Of a stretch of DNA of 23,565 bases, positions 1 through 9,558 are shown in pieces; position 1 is the stretch's first letter; each line of letters begins with the position of its first letter. The translations under genes and the position numbers were made by a program. The notes below the pieces were generated by a model that was not told where the DNA came from, ran no database searches, and saw only the letters and a program-made list of their open reading frames with translations. Source of the DNA: Jaapia argillacea MUCL 33604 (lineage: Eukaryota > Basidiomycota > Agaricomycetes > Jaapiales > Jaapiaceae); the NCBI GenBank assembly GCA_000697665.1, contig KL197740.1, positions 8,581-32,145 of the forward strand. Reading direction: 5' to 3'.

Positions 1-680
1 GAAGACGACTCCCGAGCGATCAAGCTGGGGTAATGCACCTACGTCCCGGTCCGACCAACGGGACCCAGCGATCAAGCTCTGGCTCTCCCCTACTTCCCCA
101 ACGGATTCGGAACCCAACAATAAAGTTTCAACGAGATTCGAAGAGTGGAATGTGGAGGACAGCCGAGACATGCGATTTGTGTAGAAAGTAAAAACGGGAG
201 CGAAGAGAATGAAAGATAAGATAACTGAATTGAAGATCGTGAGGGATGGAGAGATAAGATAAACCGAACCGAGTCCTCCGACGTGTAGGTGGTGCATCCG
301 CGAGGGGCTACACATGGTTCGACGACAGTGTAGGCTTGTCTTCTTGTGACTTTTTCGATTCAGGTAGTTTGTGTTCTAAGGCTAGATTCAATTGTGAGTG
401 TATTGAAAACAGATTTGATTCTGATTCAAAAGTAAGAGTCTATCGTATTTCTACGTGTAGACTGCCCTCTCCTTCCACACCGCAATTGTATAAGTTTCAG
501 TGACTCACTCCTCTTTTCAACCTTTGAATCTGCAGGAAGATTGATGCTGCCCCGGTGGGAATGATCGTGCACAAACCTCCATGGAGTGTTCTACGAAGCG
601 AGAACTGCGGCAGTGGTGAAGGATAAGGTATAAAGTTTGATGGAACTGCGAAAGGATTGAACACAAGAGCCTCCGCACTG
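1..680. other. Intergenic, no gene recognised
   Basis: I see no convincing coding exon, RNA gene or mobile element here. The stretch lies downstream of GH3 gene A, which reads leftward and stops at 818. The only structure noted is a short direct repeat, GCGATCAAGCT, near positions 16 and 69, and purine-rich GATAAGATAA copies around 210-260. Both are too short to interpret. Confidence 0.6.
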
Positions 681-735
681 GGCGCTAAACTTTGCAGCCT
701 CTAGAAAAATTACAGTGGATCACATGTCATATATC

Positions 736-748
736 TCCTACAAGTTCA
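736..748 (-). promoter_or_regulatory. Conserved 3'-UTR motif of GH3 gene A
   Basis: The minus strand reads TGAACTTGTAGGA about 70 nt after the stop codon of gene A. The same 13-mer occurs at a similar distance after the stops of gene B (5856-5868) and gene C (16303-16315). It therefore probably belongs to the 3' UTR and may mark RNA 3'-end processing. The function is inferred from conservation and position only. Confidence 0.45.
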
Positions 749-817
749 CACGACTATCGACATCCATCACGCCCAATCGCCAACCATCAACCTCACCTAT
801 CGAAGTCTTGTCGTTCT

Positions 818-3800
818 TTACACTGGAACCGTGCCATACAACCTCCCATCCCTACTACTAGCCCCAACGGTAAAAGTGATAGTACCATTCGGTTTCACCC
901 AACTCTGCGCCCCGATATCCCAAATCGACAGATCATAGCGCGAGACGCTGATAGTGACGGATTGGGTTTCACCGGGGCTAAGGTTGGCATTGGTGAATCC
1001 TTTGAGAACGGAGGGAGGCTCGCCGGAGTCGGTAGGGAAGTGGACGTAGAGTTGTGGAATCTAATGAGGGGTTAATACTTGGGGAATGTAAAGGAGGGAG
1101 GAAAGGGACGGACCTCGCCGCCGTAGTATACACCGGTGTTGGTCAAATCGAACGTGATAGTATAAGCGGGGGTGTGCAACCTACAAACGAACCATTCAGC
1201 CCATTGATTTAATGAACTAACGAAGTTGATGAACACACCAGAAGGCAGTAGACGATCCTACACCCCAAAGACTCGGCAAACCAGCCTCCCAATTAGTAAT
1301 GGCACCAGCATCGTAACTATCCACGTTCGCAACAGGCGTGATGCACAAATTCGAGTATTCAAATGTCGAGTAACTCAATCCATAACCAAACTCGTAGCGA
1401 GGAGTGATATTCATCTAACACCAACGATTACGATGCGGTCAGCTTTAAGACGTGTTAGAAACGAAACGAGAGGACTCACGGCATCAAACCACCGATAATC
1501 AACGAACAATCCCTCACTATAATCAATCTTCAAAATACTCGTAGGTCCTCCTCCATGAATAGGCTCAGATGGATAATCAGAAGCGTTCTTGGCGATAGTA
1601 TAAGGTAACCGTCCAGAAGGGTTCCAATCACCAAACAACACATCCGCGATGGCGTTACCGACTTCTTGACCAGCGATACCAGCCCACAAAATCTACCAAC
1701 CCAACCCAAAACATTATCAGCTTCCTAGATCAAGATGACAGGAACAATGAAAACACGCACGGCAGTGACGTTAGGGTGGTCGACCCATGGTTCGATGATG
1801 AGGGGACCAACGCTATGCGTAACGACGATGGTATTGTTGTTCGCAGAAGCAACAGCCAAGATCAACTGATCACCACCATGCCACGCCGTCAAGTTATTCC
1901 TACACCCCCCACCCAAAAACGTTAGTTCATTCAATCCTACACTAGGGGAAAAAAGGAAATCGCACCTATCACCGTAATTCCCAGCAACAGTAATATACCC
2001 CTCACCCGAATCAGCATTAACAAACACAATAGCAACATCCTGCTCCGCAACCGTACTCTGCACTCCCGTATAATCGAAATCATTAAGGAACCAGTTGACT
2101 GATGAACGGTTTACGCGGGCTCGGGCTTGAATCGCTTCGAGGGGCTATAAAGATTGTGTCAATCGGTCAGTCAGAAGGAAAGAGAGGGAGGAAGGGAGGG
2201 AATGGAGAAGGAAGGACGTACAGTGATAAGATAAGGGAACTGGGTCGTGCTACACAACCCCACCACACACCATCAGCAACCTGGCTCTCAACACGGGCAC
2301 AAAGTAAAACGACATACCCAGAACCCCAACCCATAGCCAAAACCCCATCATCGCCACTCCGGTCAGTATATCCATTAGGTCCCAAAAGACCAGGGCCAGC
2401 ATCAGATCCGACAATTGAATAACTCCTGATGTTCTTGAGGGGCAAGACTCCGTTATTCTTCAGGAGAACTGTACTGGAAGCTCCCATTTGTCGAACAAGT
2501 TCGTAATGGTCATCCTACGCTGTGTGTCAATCCCGTGTGAAGAAGGTTGTGCGAGATAGGAAGGAGAGGGACAGGGAGGGAGGGAGGAAGAGAGTGAGGG
2601 AAGAAGAGAGAAAGAGGAAGGGGAGAGGGAAAGACGAAAGACAGCGGTAAAACAACTCACTTGAACATCAATATGCAGATTATGACTATCCAAAGCATCA
2701 TAGCTATTAAAGCTAACATTCGGATAACCCGGCTGATCTTGTTGAAGGAAATACCAACCCGCAACAATCCGAGTTGCCATATCATCCAAACGTGAAGCTG
2801 CGATTGTACCATTGTTGACGAAAGCTGTTAGGTTGGCGCCAAAGTAGGAATTGTTGGAGTCCATGGTTATGTCGCCTGGCATCGTCATCTATGGAGAAGG
2901 TTAGATTGGGTTAAGTGTGGAGAGAGGAGAGGAAAGGGAGAGACACACGTCGAGCCCAGCAACGGCACTCAAAGTAGACATAGTAGCCGACCAATCAGAC
3001 ATGACATCTATTACCAACATCCATCAACACCGCCCCAACACAAAGTATGGGGAGGGGAACAACTTACATCCTTGGAACCCAAACTCAGTCTTGAGAATCT
3101 GGTTTAAAGTCCTATCATTCTCGCAGGCGTAGGTATCATTGATCAAGTCTATTCATGATGCCAGTTAGTATCGCACGAAACGGCATTGTCGGGACAAAAA
3201 TGCCATCAGCATCATCGGACGGCATCGTCAACACCGAACACGTCGCGAAGAAATCGGAAAGACACAAATCAAAAGTAAGGAGTAAAACACGCACTATAAG
3301 AACACATAACACTGGCAACACCGGCCATCACACTCTTCAAAAACGGTTGAAGATAAATCTCATGTTCGGTCCTGTCGTCCACGTTTGAAGACTCTTCTGT
3401 TAGGTACCATGCTTCTTCACTAGGTGGACGAACGGTGCTTAGTTAGTCGAAAGGACCAGATAAAAGCTGGTGGAGATGGTAACTGAGGAAGGCAGGAAGG
3501 CGAAAGACATGGCAATAATAACAAGGGTAGCGGGGGAAAACAGAAAAAAAGAGACCAAAATAGAAAGGGAAACTCGCAACGTACAAGTTGATATAATGTT
3601 TCGCACAAGCTTGAACACCACTCGATTGCATTCCCAGCACAGTTTCGTAAGCAGCTACACCTGACAAGAATGGGTCTGCACCGAAACCTTCCCAGTTCCT
3701 TCCACCTGTTGAGCAGAGGTGTGAGTGGATGCAAGAACGGGAAGCGGGAAGAGAGGGGAGAAGGGGAGAAGGGGATGCGGAGAATACGAGAGGCGGAGAA

Positions 3801-4649
3801 CGCGGGAGGGATCAATGCGATGGAGGAAAATCTCACCTTCGGGATTCCTCCCCATGTTGATCATAGGGCCAAGAGCGACGTTGACACCTTTTCCTTTGTG
3901 TCCTGCACCCATGTAGACTCCTCGATGACGGATTAGTTCTCGGTTCCATCTGTTAGGTAGGGTGCGGGTTAAGCCGCGCATTAGGGAAGGGGAAGGGGGG
4001 GAAACGAGACCTACGTGGCAGCAGCGTTGATACCAGCTGGAAAGGCAGTTACGAAATCGGTGAAACGGACACCCAAAGGCGAGTCCTACATGCCAAATAA
4101 CGATGAGCGATAAGTCACCTGTACAGCAAGAGCGATAAACGAGACCTGAAGGCAAAGTCCAGGGAAATACGTTCCATTCCCAGAAATAGCAGCTATATTC
4201 CCAACACAAAGAATACTTTCCAGGAAAACGCCGGTTACAAGGTTCACTTTTCCATCCATGGATAAGGTCGAGACCTAGAATCCTCAATTAACAGACAAAA
4301 GAACAAGGGAGGAGGAAGATCAGCTTACGAAAGCCTGTGCTTTCGACCAAGCTTCGGCCCACGCTGGACCGAAGTCGGGTACGATAGTAGGGTCAGAGCT
4401 GACGGCGGGTGGATCCAACGGGCTAGCACTTGGGAAGACGCCGGTGATAGGTGGGGGGCCTGATGGGGTTGGGAACCGTGTGAAAGGGTATGAAGATATA
4501 GGGAGGGTTATGCGGCCTGTTTCTGTTGGTGGGATGGTTGAGGTCGTGGAGGACGTTGTCGTTGTCGATGTTGTAGAGGAGCCGGAGGATTGAGCATTGG
4601 CGGAAACGAAGAGGACTGCAGCGACGAACAAACTTTTGGAGGGGAACAT
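818..4649 (-). CDS. GH3 beta-glucosidase A (secreted), 17 exons
   Basis: This is a predicted secreted beta-glucosidase (EC 3.2.1.21 type), releasing glucose from cellobiose and other beta-glucosides by the retaining mechanism. Exons, in gene order: 4649-4329, 4274-4146, 4085-4015, 3949-3837, 3705-3585, 3419-3295, 3148-3068, 3007-2949, 2888-2661, 2514-2318, 2249-2222, 2144-1966, 1899-1761, 1692-1480, 1414-1239, 1180-1114, 1060-818. They sum to 2490 nt, giving 829 aa with every junction in phase. Residues 1-19 are a signal peptide ([19 protein letters not shown]), followed by a Ser/Thr linker. The nucleophile is D325 in GYVMSDW and the acid/base is E539 in ADSGEGY. A C-terminal FnIII-like domain begins near residue 735. 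Oddities: the usual Trp of the motif NFW..xLCVGN (as in gene B) is Leu, and the conserved NNEQEW after KHYI reads NFEEAW. Activity may therefore be altered. The family call is firm; the substrate is inferred. Confidence 0.93.
2222..2249 (-). other. 28-nt micro-exon of GH3 gene A
   Basis: This exon supplies most of the segment [10 protein letters not shown], between GWGSG and PLEAIQARA. It is flanked by an acceptor GTGTAG and a donor GTACGT on the minus strand. Same-length exons occupy the same place in gene B (7348-7375) and gene C (14816-14843), which confirms it. Without it the reading frame is lost, so automatic gene models could easily fail here. Confidence 0.85.
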
Positions 4650-4720
4650 GGTTAGCTGGACAACGGGGGGAGGCGAGTCAACGAACGACTACAACTTGCA
4701 ATCCCAAGAAACTGCCTGCG

Positions 4721-4730
4721 TTTATATACC
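4721..4730 (-). promoter_or_regulatory. TATA box of GH3 gene A
   Basis: The minus strand reads GGTATATAAA about 75 nt upstream of the gene A start codon. The flanking GCATGGCC also occurs upstream of gene B. The leader between it and the ATG contains GTAGTCGTTC and a C-rich run, also found in gene B and partly in gene C, so the core promoters are homologous. Confidence 0.6.
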
Positions 4731-5800
4731 AGGCCATGCAAAATGTTCGGATCCGTAACTCACTATAACATTACAAACAAACTCGGAAGTCTTGACTCTA
4801 GCATGACAGATCGTAGGCGGTGAGCTATTTCGGGGACATCCAAGTCAACGGACAGTCTTCGGAAAATGTACCTGGTGACATCATCGACTGATAGAGCCCA
4901 GTGAAACATCTGTGTAGCCTGCAGGTGAGGAGGGTTGGTCATACATCGGCAGGAGGAAGGGTAACATCGGGGATCAAGGGAAGTAAGGTGAGGAATTGAG
5001 GGCTTGAGCAATGGCCACAGAGTGGGGAGGGTTTTGGTGGTTACGTGTGGGCATTCGCACTCGCTTCCGCTGTTTCGTCCCACCTCTCCTGATCAAAGGC
5101 CCATTTGACCGACTGCCTCGACGACTCGACTCCTCAAACCCCGAGGGGGTGCGGCTTTTGTTGGCGACATCAGATATTGAGGGTGAGAGGGATTAATGTG
5201 AGCAGATCCGCAGTTGTGCAGTCTCGGAAGCGGAGAGTTGGCCTGGACATTCCAAGGGTGAATAACAAAGAAATGGTGGGGGCCCAAATACCAACGATTG
5301 AAGGATCGTAGATGCAGTATTAATCAGTGGTCGGGCACATCCTCGCTGCACCAACTGTGCGTAAAAGGACAGGGTGAATACATCGATCATTGCATGCCAT
5401 GTCCGCACTGTCGTTATTGCCCAGGGGATGAAGAGGTCAAATTCGTGCCGTTCAGCGTCTAAAGCCGGTGCTACGACGCAGATGGCGGCGCTCTTTGTCC
5501 GATTGTCATGGTGAGGGTGACTCTTGCGCATGAAAGTTATCATCAAACAAGAAGCGTTGAAGGCTCGCTACGACTTGGAGCAAGGAATGTACTGAGCAGG
5601 TTAGCGAAGAGTAGAACGGAAATGAGCAATAATCCTAGTACAGGTTCCCATTCAACGTTGAACGACGAACGACGAAAGACAACGGTTTGCAAATTGTGGC
5701 GACCAATCTGAGCACGCCATCACTATTTGGTTTCGCTTATGTACTGGGCTGGATTTGGTCAGTGCCGAGTCGACCCCTAGCGCTCAAAGAGTCTACAGAA
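4731..5800. other. Intergenic between GH3 genes A and B; weak coding-like remnants
   Basis: This stretch holds the upstream region of gene A and the distal 3' flank of gene B. On the minus strand, 5546-5193 and 5083-4763 are open for 117 and 106 codons with protein-like composition (for example ALSVDDVTRYIFRRLSVDL, near 4900-4840). I recognise no domain, the two frames differ, and no clear splice pair joins them. They could be remnants of a decayed gene or chance reading frames. No gene is called. Confidence 0.35.
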
Positions 5801-5855
5801 AGGCAAAAACTCCCTAAAAAAACATTCACCTCTACAAAACGACAACAACCACGAG

Positions 5856-5868
5856 TCCTACAAGTTCA
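5856..5868 (-). promoter_or_regulatory. Conserved 3'-UTR motif of GH3 gene B
   Basis: TGAACTTGTAGGA lies about 79 nt after the gene B stop, inside a longer block of about 50 nt (5855-5904) that closely resembles the 3' flank of gene C. The duplication that made the paralogues thus included the 3' UTR. Confidence 0.45.
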
Positions 5869-5946
5869 TTTCACAAGTCCCGTAAATCATCCATCAACAT
5901 CGTCATTCTTGGTCCACCAAATCCTCATCCAAGCACTACTCCGGCT

Positions 5947-8900
5947 CTACACAGGAACAGTCCCATACAACCTCCCATCCCTGCTACTAGCCCCAACAGT
6001 AAAAGTGATATTCCCAGCCGGTTTCACCCAACTCTGCGCCGCTACATCCCAAATCGACAAATCATATCGCGAGATGCTGATAGTGACGGATTGGGTTTCA
6101 CCAGGGTTAAGGTTGGCGTTGGTGAATCCCTTGAGAACAGAGGGAGGCTCGCCCGAGTCGGTAGGGAAGTGGACGTAGAGTTGTGGGATCTATAGGAGTT
6201 ACGAGATTTAAAGACTTGGGAGATGCAAAGGGACGAAGTTGGGACTCACCTCGCCACCGTAGTAAGCCCCAGTGTTGGTCAAGTCGAAAGTGATGGTATA
6301 CGCGGGGGTATGCAACCTACAAACCAACCATTAATCTCTCCACACTCGACTAAACCCAACGAATAAGAAAAACATACCAGAAAGCGGTCGAAGACCCTGC
6401 ACCCCAAGGACTCGGCAACCCAGCCTCCCAATTCGCAATAGCAGCAGCATCATAACTATCCACATTCGCAACAGGCGTGATGCACAATTTCGAATACTCG
6501 AACGTCGAATAACTCAATCCATAACCGAACTCATAACGAGGAGTGATGTTCATCTACACCCCACCACGGCGTCAGCTCAAAACGACGCATAAATCAAAAG
6601 TGAAGGAAGACTCACGGCATCAAACCACCGATAATCAATGAACAACCCCTCATTATAATCAACCTTCAAAATAGCAGCCGCTGCTCCACCATCAATAGGC
6701 TCCGAAGGATAATCAGAAGCGTTCTTGGCGATAGTATAAGGTAACCGTCCAGATGGGTTCCAATCACCAAACAACACATCCACAAGCGCATTCCCAACTT
6801 CCTGGCCCGCGATACCAGCCCACAAAATCTACGACCCAAAGCACCCAATCGTCAATTTCGCAATTGGTGAGGTGGAAGGGGAGGGAGGAGGGTACGTACG
6901 GCGGTAACGTTAGGATGATCGACCCACGGTTCGATAATGAGTGGACCGACGCTATGCGTAACCACGATGGTATTGTTGTTGGCTCCAGCAACAGCCAAGA
7001 TCAACGCATCACCACCATGCCACGCCGTCAAATTATTCCTACACCCCAAAACAAACACCATCAATTCACCCTCCTAACACTCGAAAGAGGGGAGAACGCA
7101 CCTATCACCCAAATTCCCACCAACGTTGATATACCCCTCACCCGAATCAGCATTAACAAACACAATAGCAACATTCTGCTCCGCCACCGTGCTCTGCACC
7201 AACGAATAATCGTAATCGTTCAACACCCAGTTTACCGACGAACGGTTTAGACGGGCTCGGGCTTGGATGGCTTCGAGGGGCTAATTCAATTCAAAATCGT
7301 GTCAATCCGGGATTGGATGGAGGGAATGGAGGAGAAAAGGGACGCACGGTGATGAGATAAGGGAACTGATCAGACCTATAACCCAATCATCAATATCGCA
7401 TTGAACTCCACCACCAAAGAAAGAGAAAAGTACCCAGATCCCCAACCCATAGCCAAAACCCCATCATCTCCACCACGGTCGGAATACCCATTAGGTCCCA
7501 AAAGACCAGGTCCGGCATCAGATCCAATAATCGAATAACTCCTAATATTCTTCAACGGCAACACCCCATTATTCTTCAACAACACCGCGCTGCTCGCTCC
7601 CATTTGTCTAACGAGCTCGTAATGGTCTTCCTAAAACAACCATATAAGTCCCACGTGAAGAGTATGGAGAGAGGGGGTGAGTAAGAAAAACGTACTTGAA
7701 CATCAATATGCAAATTATGATAATCCAAAGTATTAAAGCTATTAAAGCTAACATTCGGATAACCAGGTTGATCTTGACCCAAGAAATACCAACTTGCAGC
7801 GATACGAGTAGCCATATCATCCAACCTCGAAGCCGCGATGGTTCCATTCATCACGAAAGCTGTTAGGTTGCCACCGAAATACGAAGTGCCTGAGCCGAAT
7901 GTGATGTCTCCTGGCATGGTCATCTGTTGAAAGGTTGAGGTTGAGTAGGTTGAAGAGGAGGGGAGGGAGGAGGGGAAGAGACGTACGTCGAGACCTGCTA
8001 CAGCGCTCAAAGTAGACATAGTAGCCGACCAATCCGACTGAATATCTACCGAACCCATCAGCACCACTACCAGCACATAAAAGGAGGAAGGGGAAGGAGT
8101 ACGGACATCCTTGGAATCCAAACTCGGTTTTCAGGATTTGGTTGAGGGTCCTATCATTCTCGCATGCGTATGTATCGTTGATCAAATCTGTTCATCGGGG
8201 TGTGATGAGAACGGTGTGTGGTGTGGTGAGGAGAGGAAGAGGGAAGAAGAGATAAGGAAACGTACTATAAGAACACATGACACTAGCAACACCAGCCATC
8301 ACACTCTTCAAAAACGGTGCAAGGTAAATCTCATGTTCGGTCCTATCATCCACATTTGAAGATTCTTGTGTTCGTTTCCATTCTTGTTCGCTGTGAGGGT
8401 GAAACGAGTTATAAATTAGTTCACTGCAAAATGCGAAGAGGAGAGGAGAGGGAGGGCGACGTACTTGTTGATATAATGTTTAGCAGTCGCTTGGACACCG
8501 CTCGATTGCATACCCAAAATCGTTTCGTAGGCAGATGCACCTGAAAGGAATGGATCCGCGCCGAAACCTTCCCAATTCCTTCCACCTATTCAGACGAGCG
8601 TCAGTTGAGGAAGAGGAAAGGATCTGCTGGGATAATTTACCTTCGGGATTCCTTCCCATGTTCATCATAGGACCAAGAGCGACATTGACACCCTTTGCTT
8701 TAAATTCCGCTCCCATATAAGCACCTCGTTGACGGATGAGTGCTCGGTTCCATCTATCAAATCCGACAAAGGGGGTCAATTTCGTTAAGTCGCGAGGAGA
8801 TGAGGATGGATACGTACGTGGCAGCAGCGTTGATACCAGCAGGGAAGGCAGTCACGAAATCGGTATAACGGACACCCAAGGGCGAGTCCTGGAGACAAAG

Positions 8901-9476
8901 ACCAGGGAAGTAGGTGCCGTTGTCTGAGATAGGGTTGATGTTCCCGACGCAAAGACCGCCCATCCAGAAATTACCGGTTGTGATGTTTACTTTTCCTTCC
9001 ATTGACAACGACGAGACCTAACATCCACCAATTATCAGCTCAATTTACAATGCAAGAGGTCCGAGAAAGGGACTCACCAAAGCTTGCGCTTTCGACCAAG
9101 CCTCCGCCCATGCTGGACCAAAGTCGGGTACGATGGTAGGGTCGGAGCTGACTGCCGGAGGGTTCAGTGGGCTCGCACTTGGGAAGACGCCGGTGAGGGG
9201 TGGGGGATCTGAAGGGGTTGGGTAGGGTGTGAAAGGGTAGGAAGAAATTGGGAGGGTTGAACGGCCCGTTTCTGTTGGTGGGATGGTGGAAGAGGTGGAG
9301 GATATTACAGAGGAGGACATTGCAGAAGAGGACATTGCGGAGGAGGCGGGGGCGGAGGAAGTTGACGAGGCGGCGGAGGAGGTTGTGGAGGTTGTGGTGG
9401 AGCCTGAGGATTGCGCATTGGCAGCGACGGCGAGGACTGCGGCGACGAAGGCCGACAGTCTTTTGGAAGGGAACAT
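5947..9476 (-). CDS. GH3 beta-glucosidase B (secreted), 16 exons
   Basis: This is the second secreted GH3 beta-glucosidase, in tandem with gene A. Exons: 9476-9078, 9017-8818, 8753-8641, 8585-8465, 8390-8266, 8187-8107, 8045-7987, 7923-7696, 7630-7434, 7375-7348, 7280-7102, 7038-6900, 6828-6616, 6553-6378, 6316-6250, 6189-5947. The total of 2568 nt encodes 855 aa. The signal peptide is roughly residues 1-21. The Ser/Thr/Ala linker is longer than in A or C and holds a short tandem repeat ([16 protein letters not shown]). The nucleophile is D351 in GYIQSDW and the acid/base is E565 in ADSGEGY. KHYINNEQEW is complete, so the catalytic set looks functional. Exon 2 (200 nt) equals exons 2 plus 3 of A and C (129 + 71), so one intron is absent here. 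The C-terminal FnIII-like domain is intact. Extracellular location and cellobiose as substrate are family inference. Confidence 0.95.
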
Positions 9477-9540
9477 CGTTGACAGAACGACGGGGGAGAC
9501 GAGTCAAGGAACGACTACGAATTTGTGCACCCTCAAACCT

Positions 9541-9558
9541 GGGCCTATAAACCAAACC
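9541..9558 (-). promoter_or_regulatory. TATA-like core promoter of GH3 gene B
   Basis: The minus strand reads GGTTTGGTTTATAGG about 70-80 nt upstream of the ATG. Fourteen bases of it are identical to the element upstream of gene C (12321-12334), at nearly the same distance. GCATGGCC lies just further upstream, as in gene A. Confidence 0.55.

Noticed and set aside
4763-5546. Minus-strand open frames upstream of GH3 gene A, considered as a small gene.
   Set aside because: The frames do not join by a convincing intron, no family is recognised and there is no paralogue for comparison. Recorded only as weak remnants.
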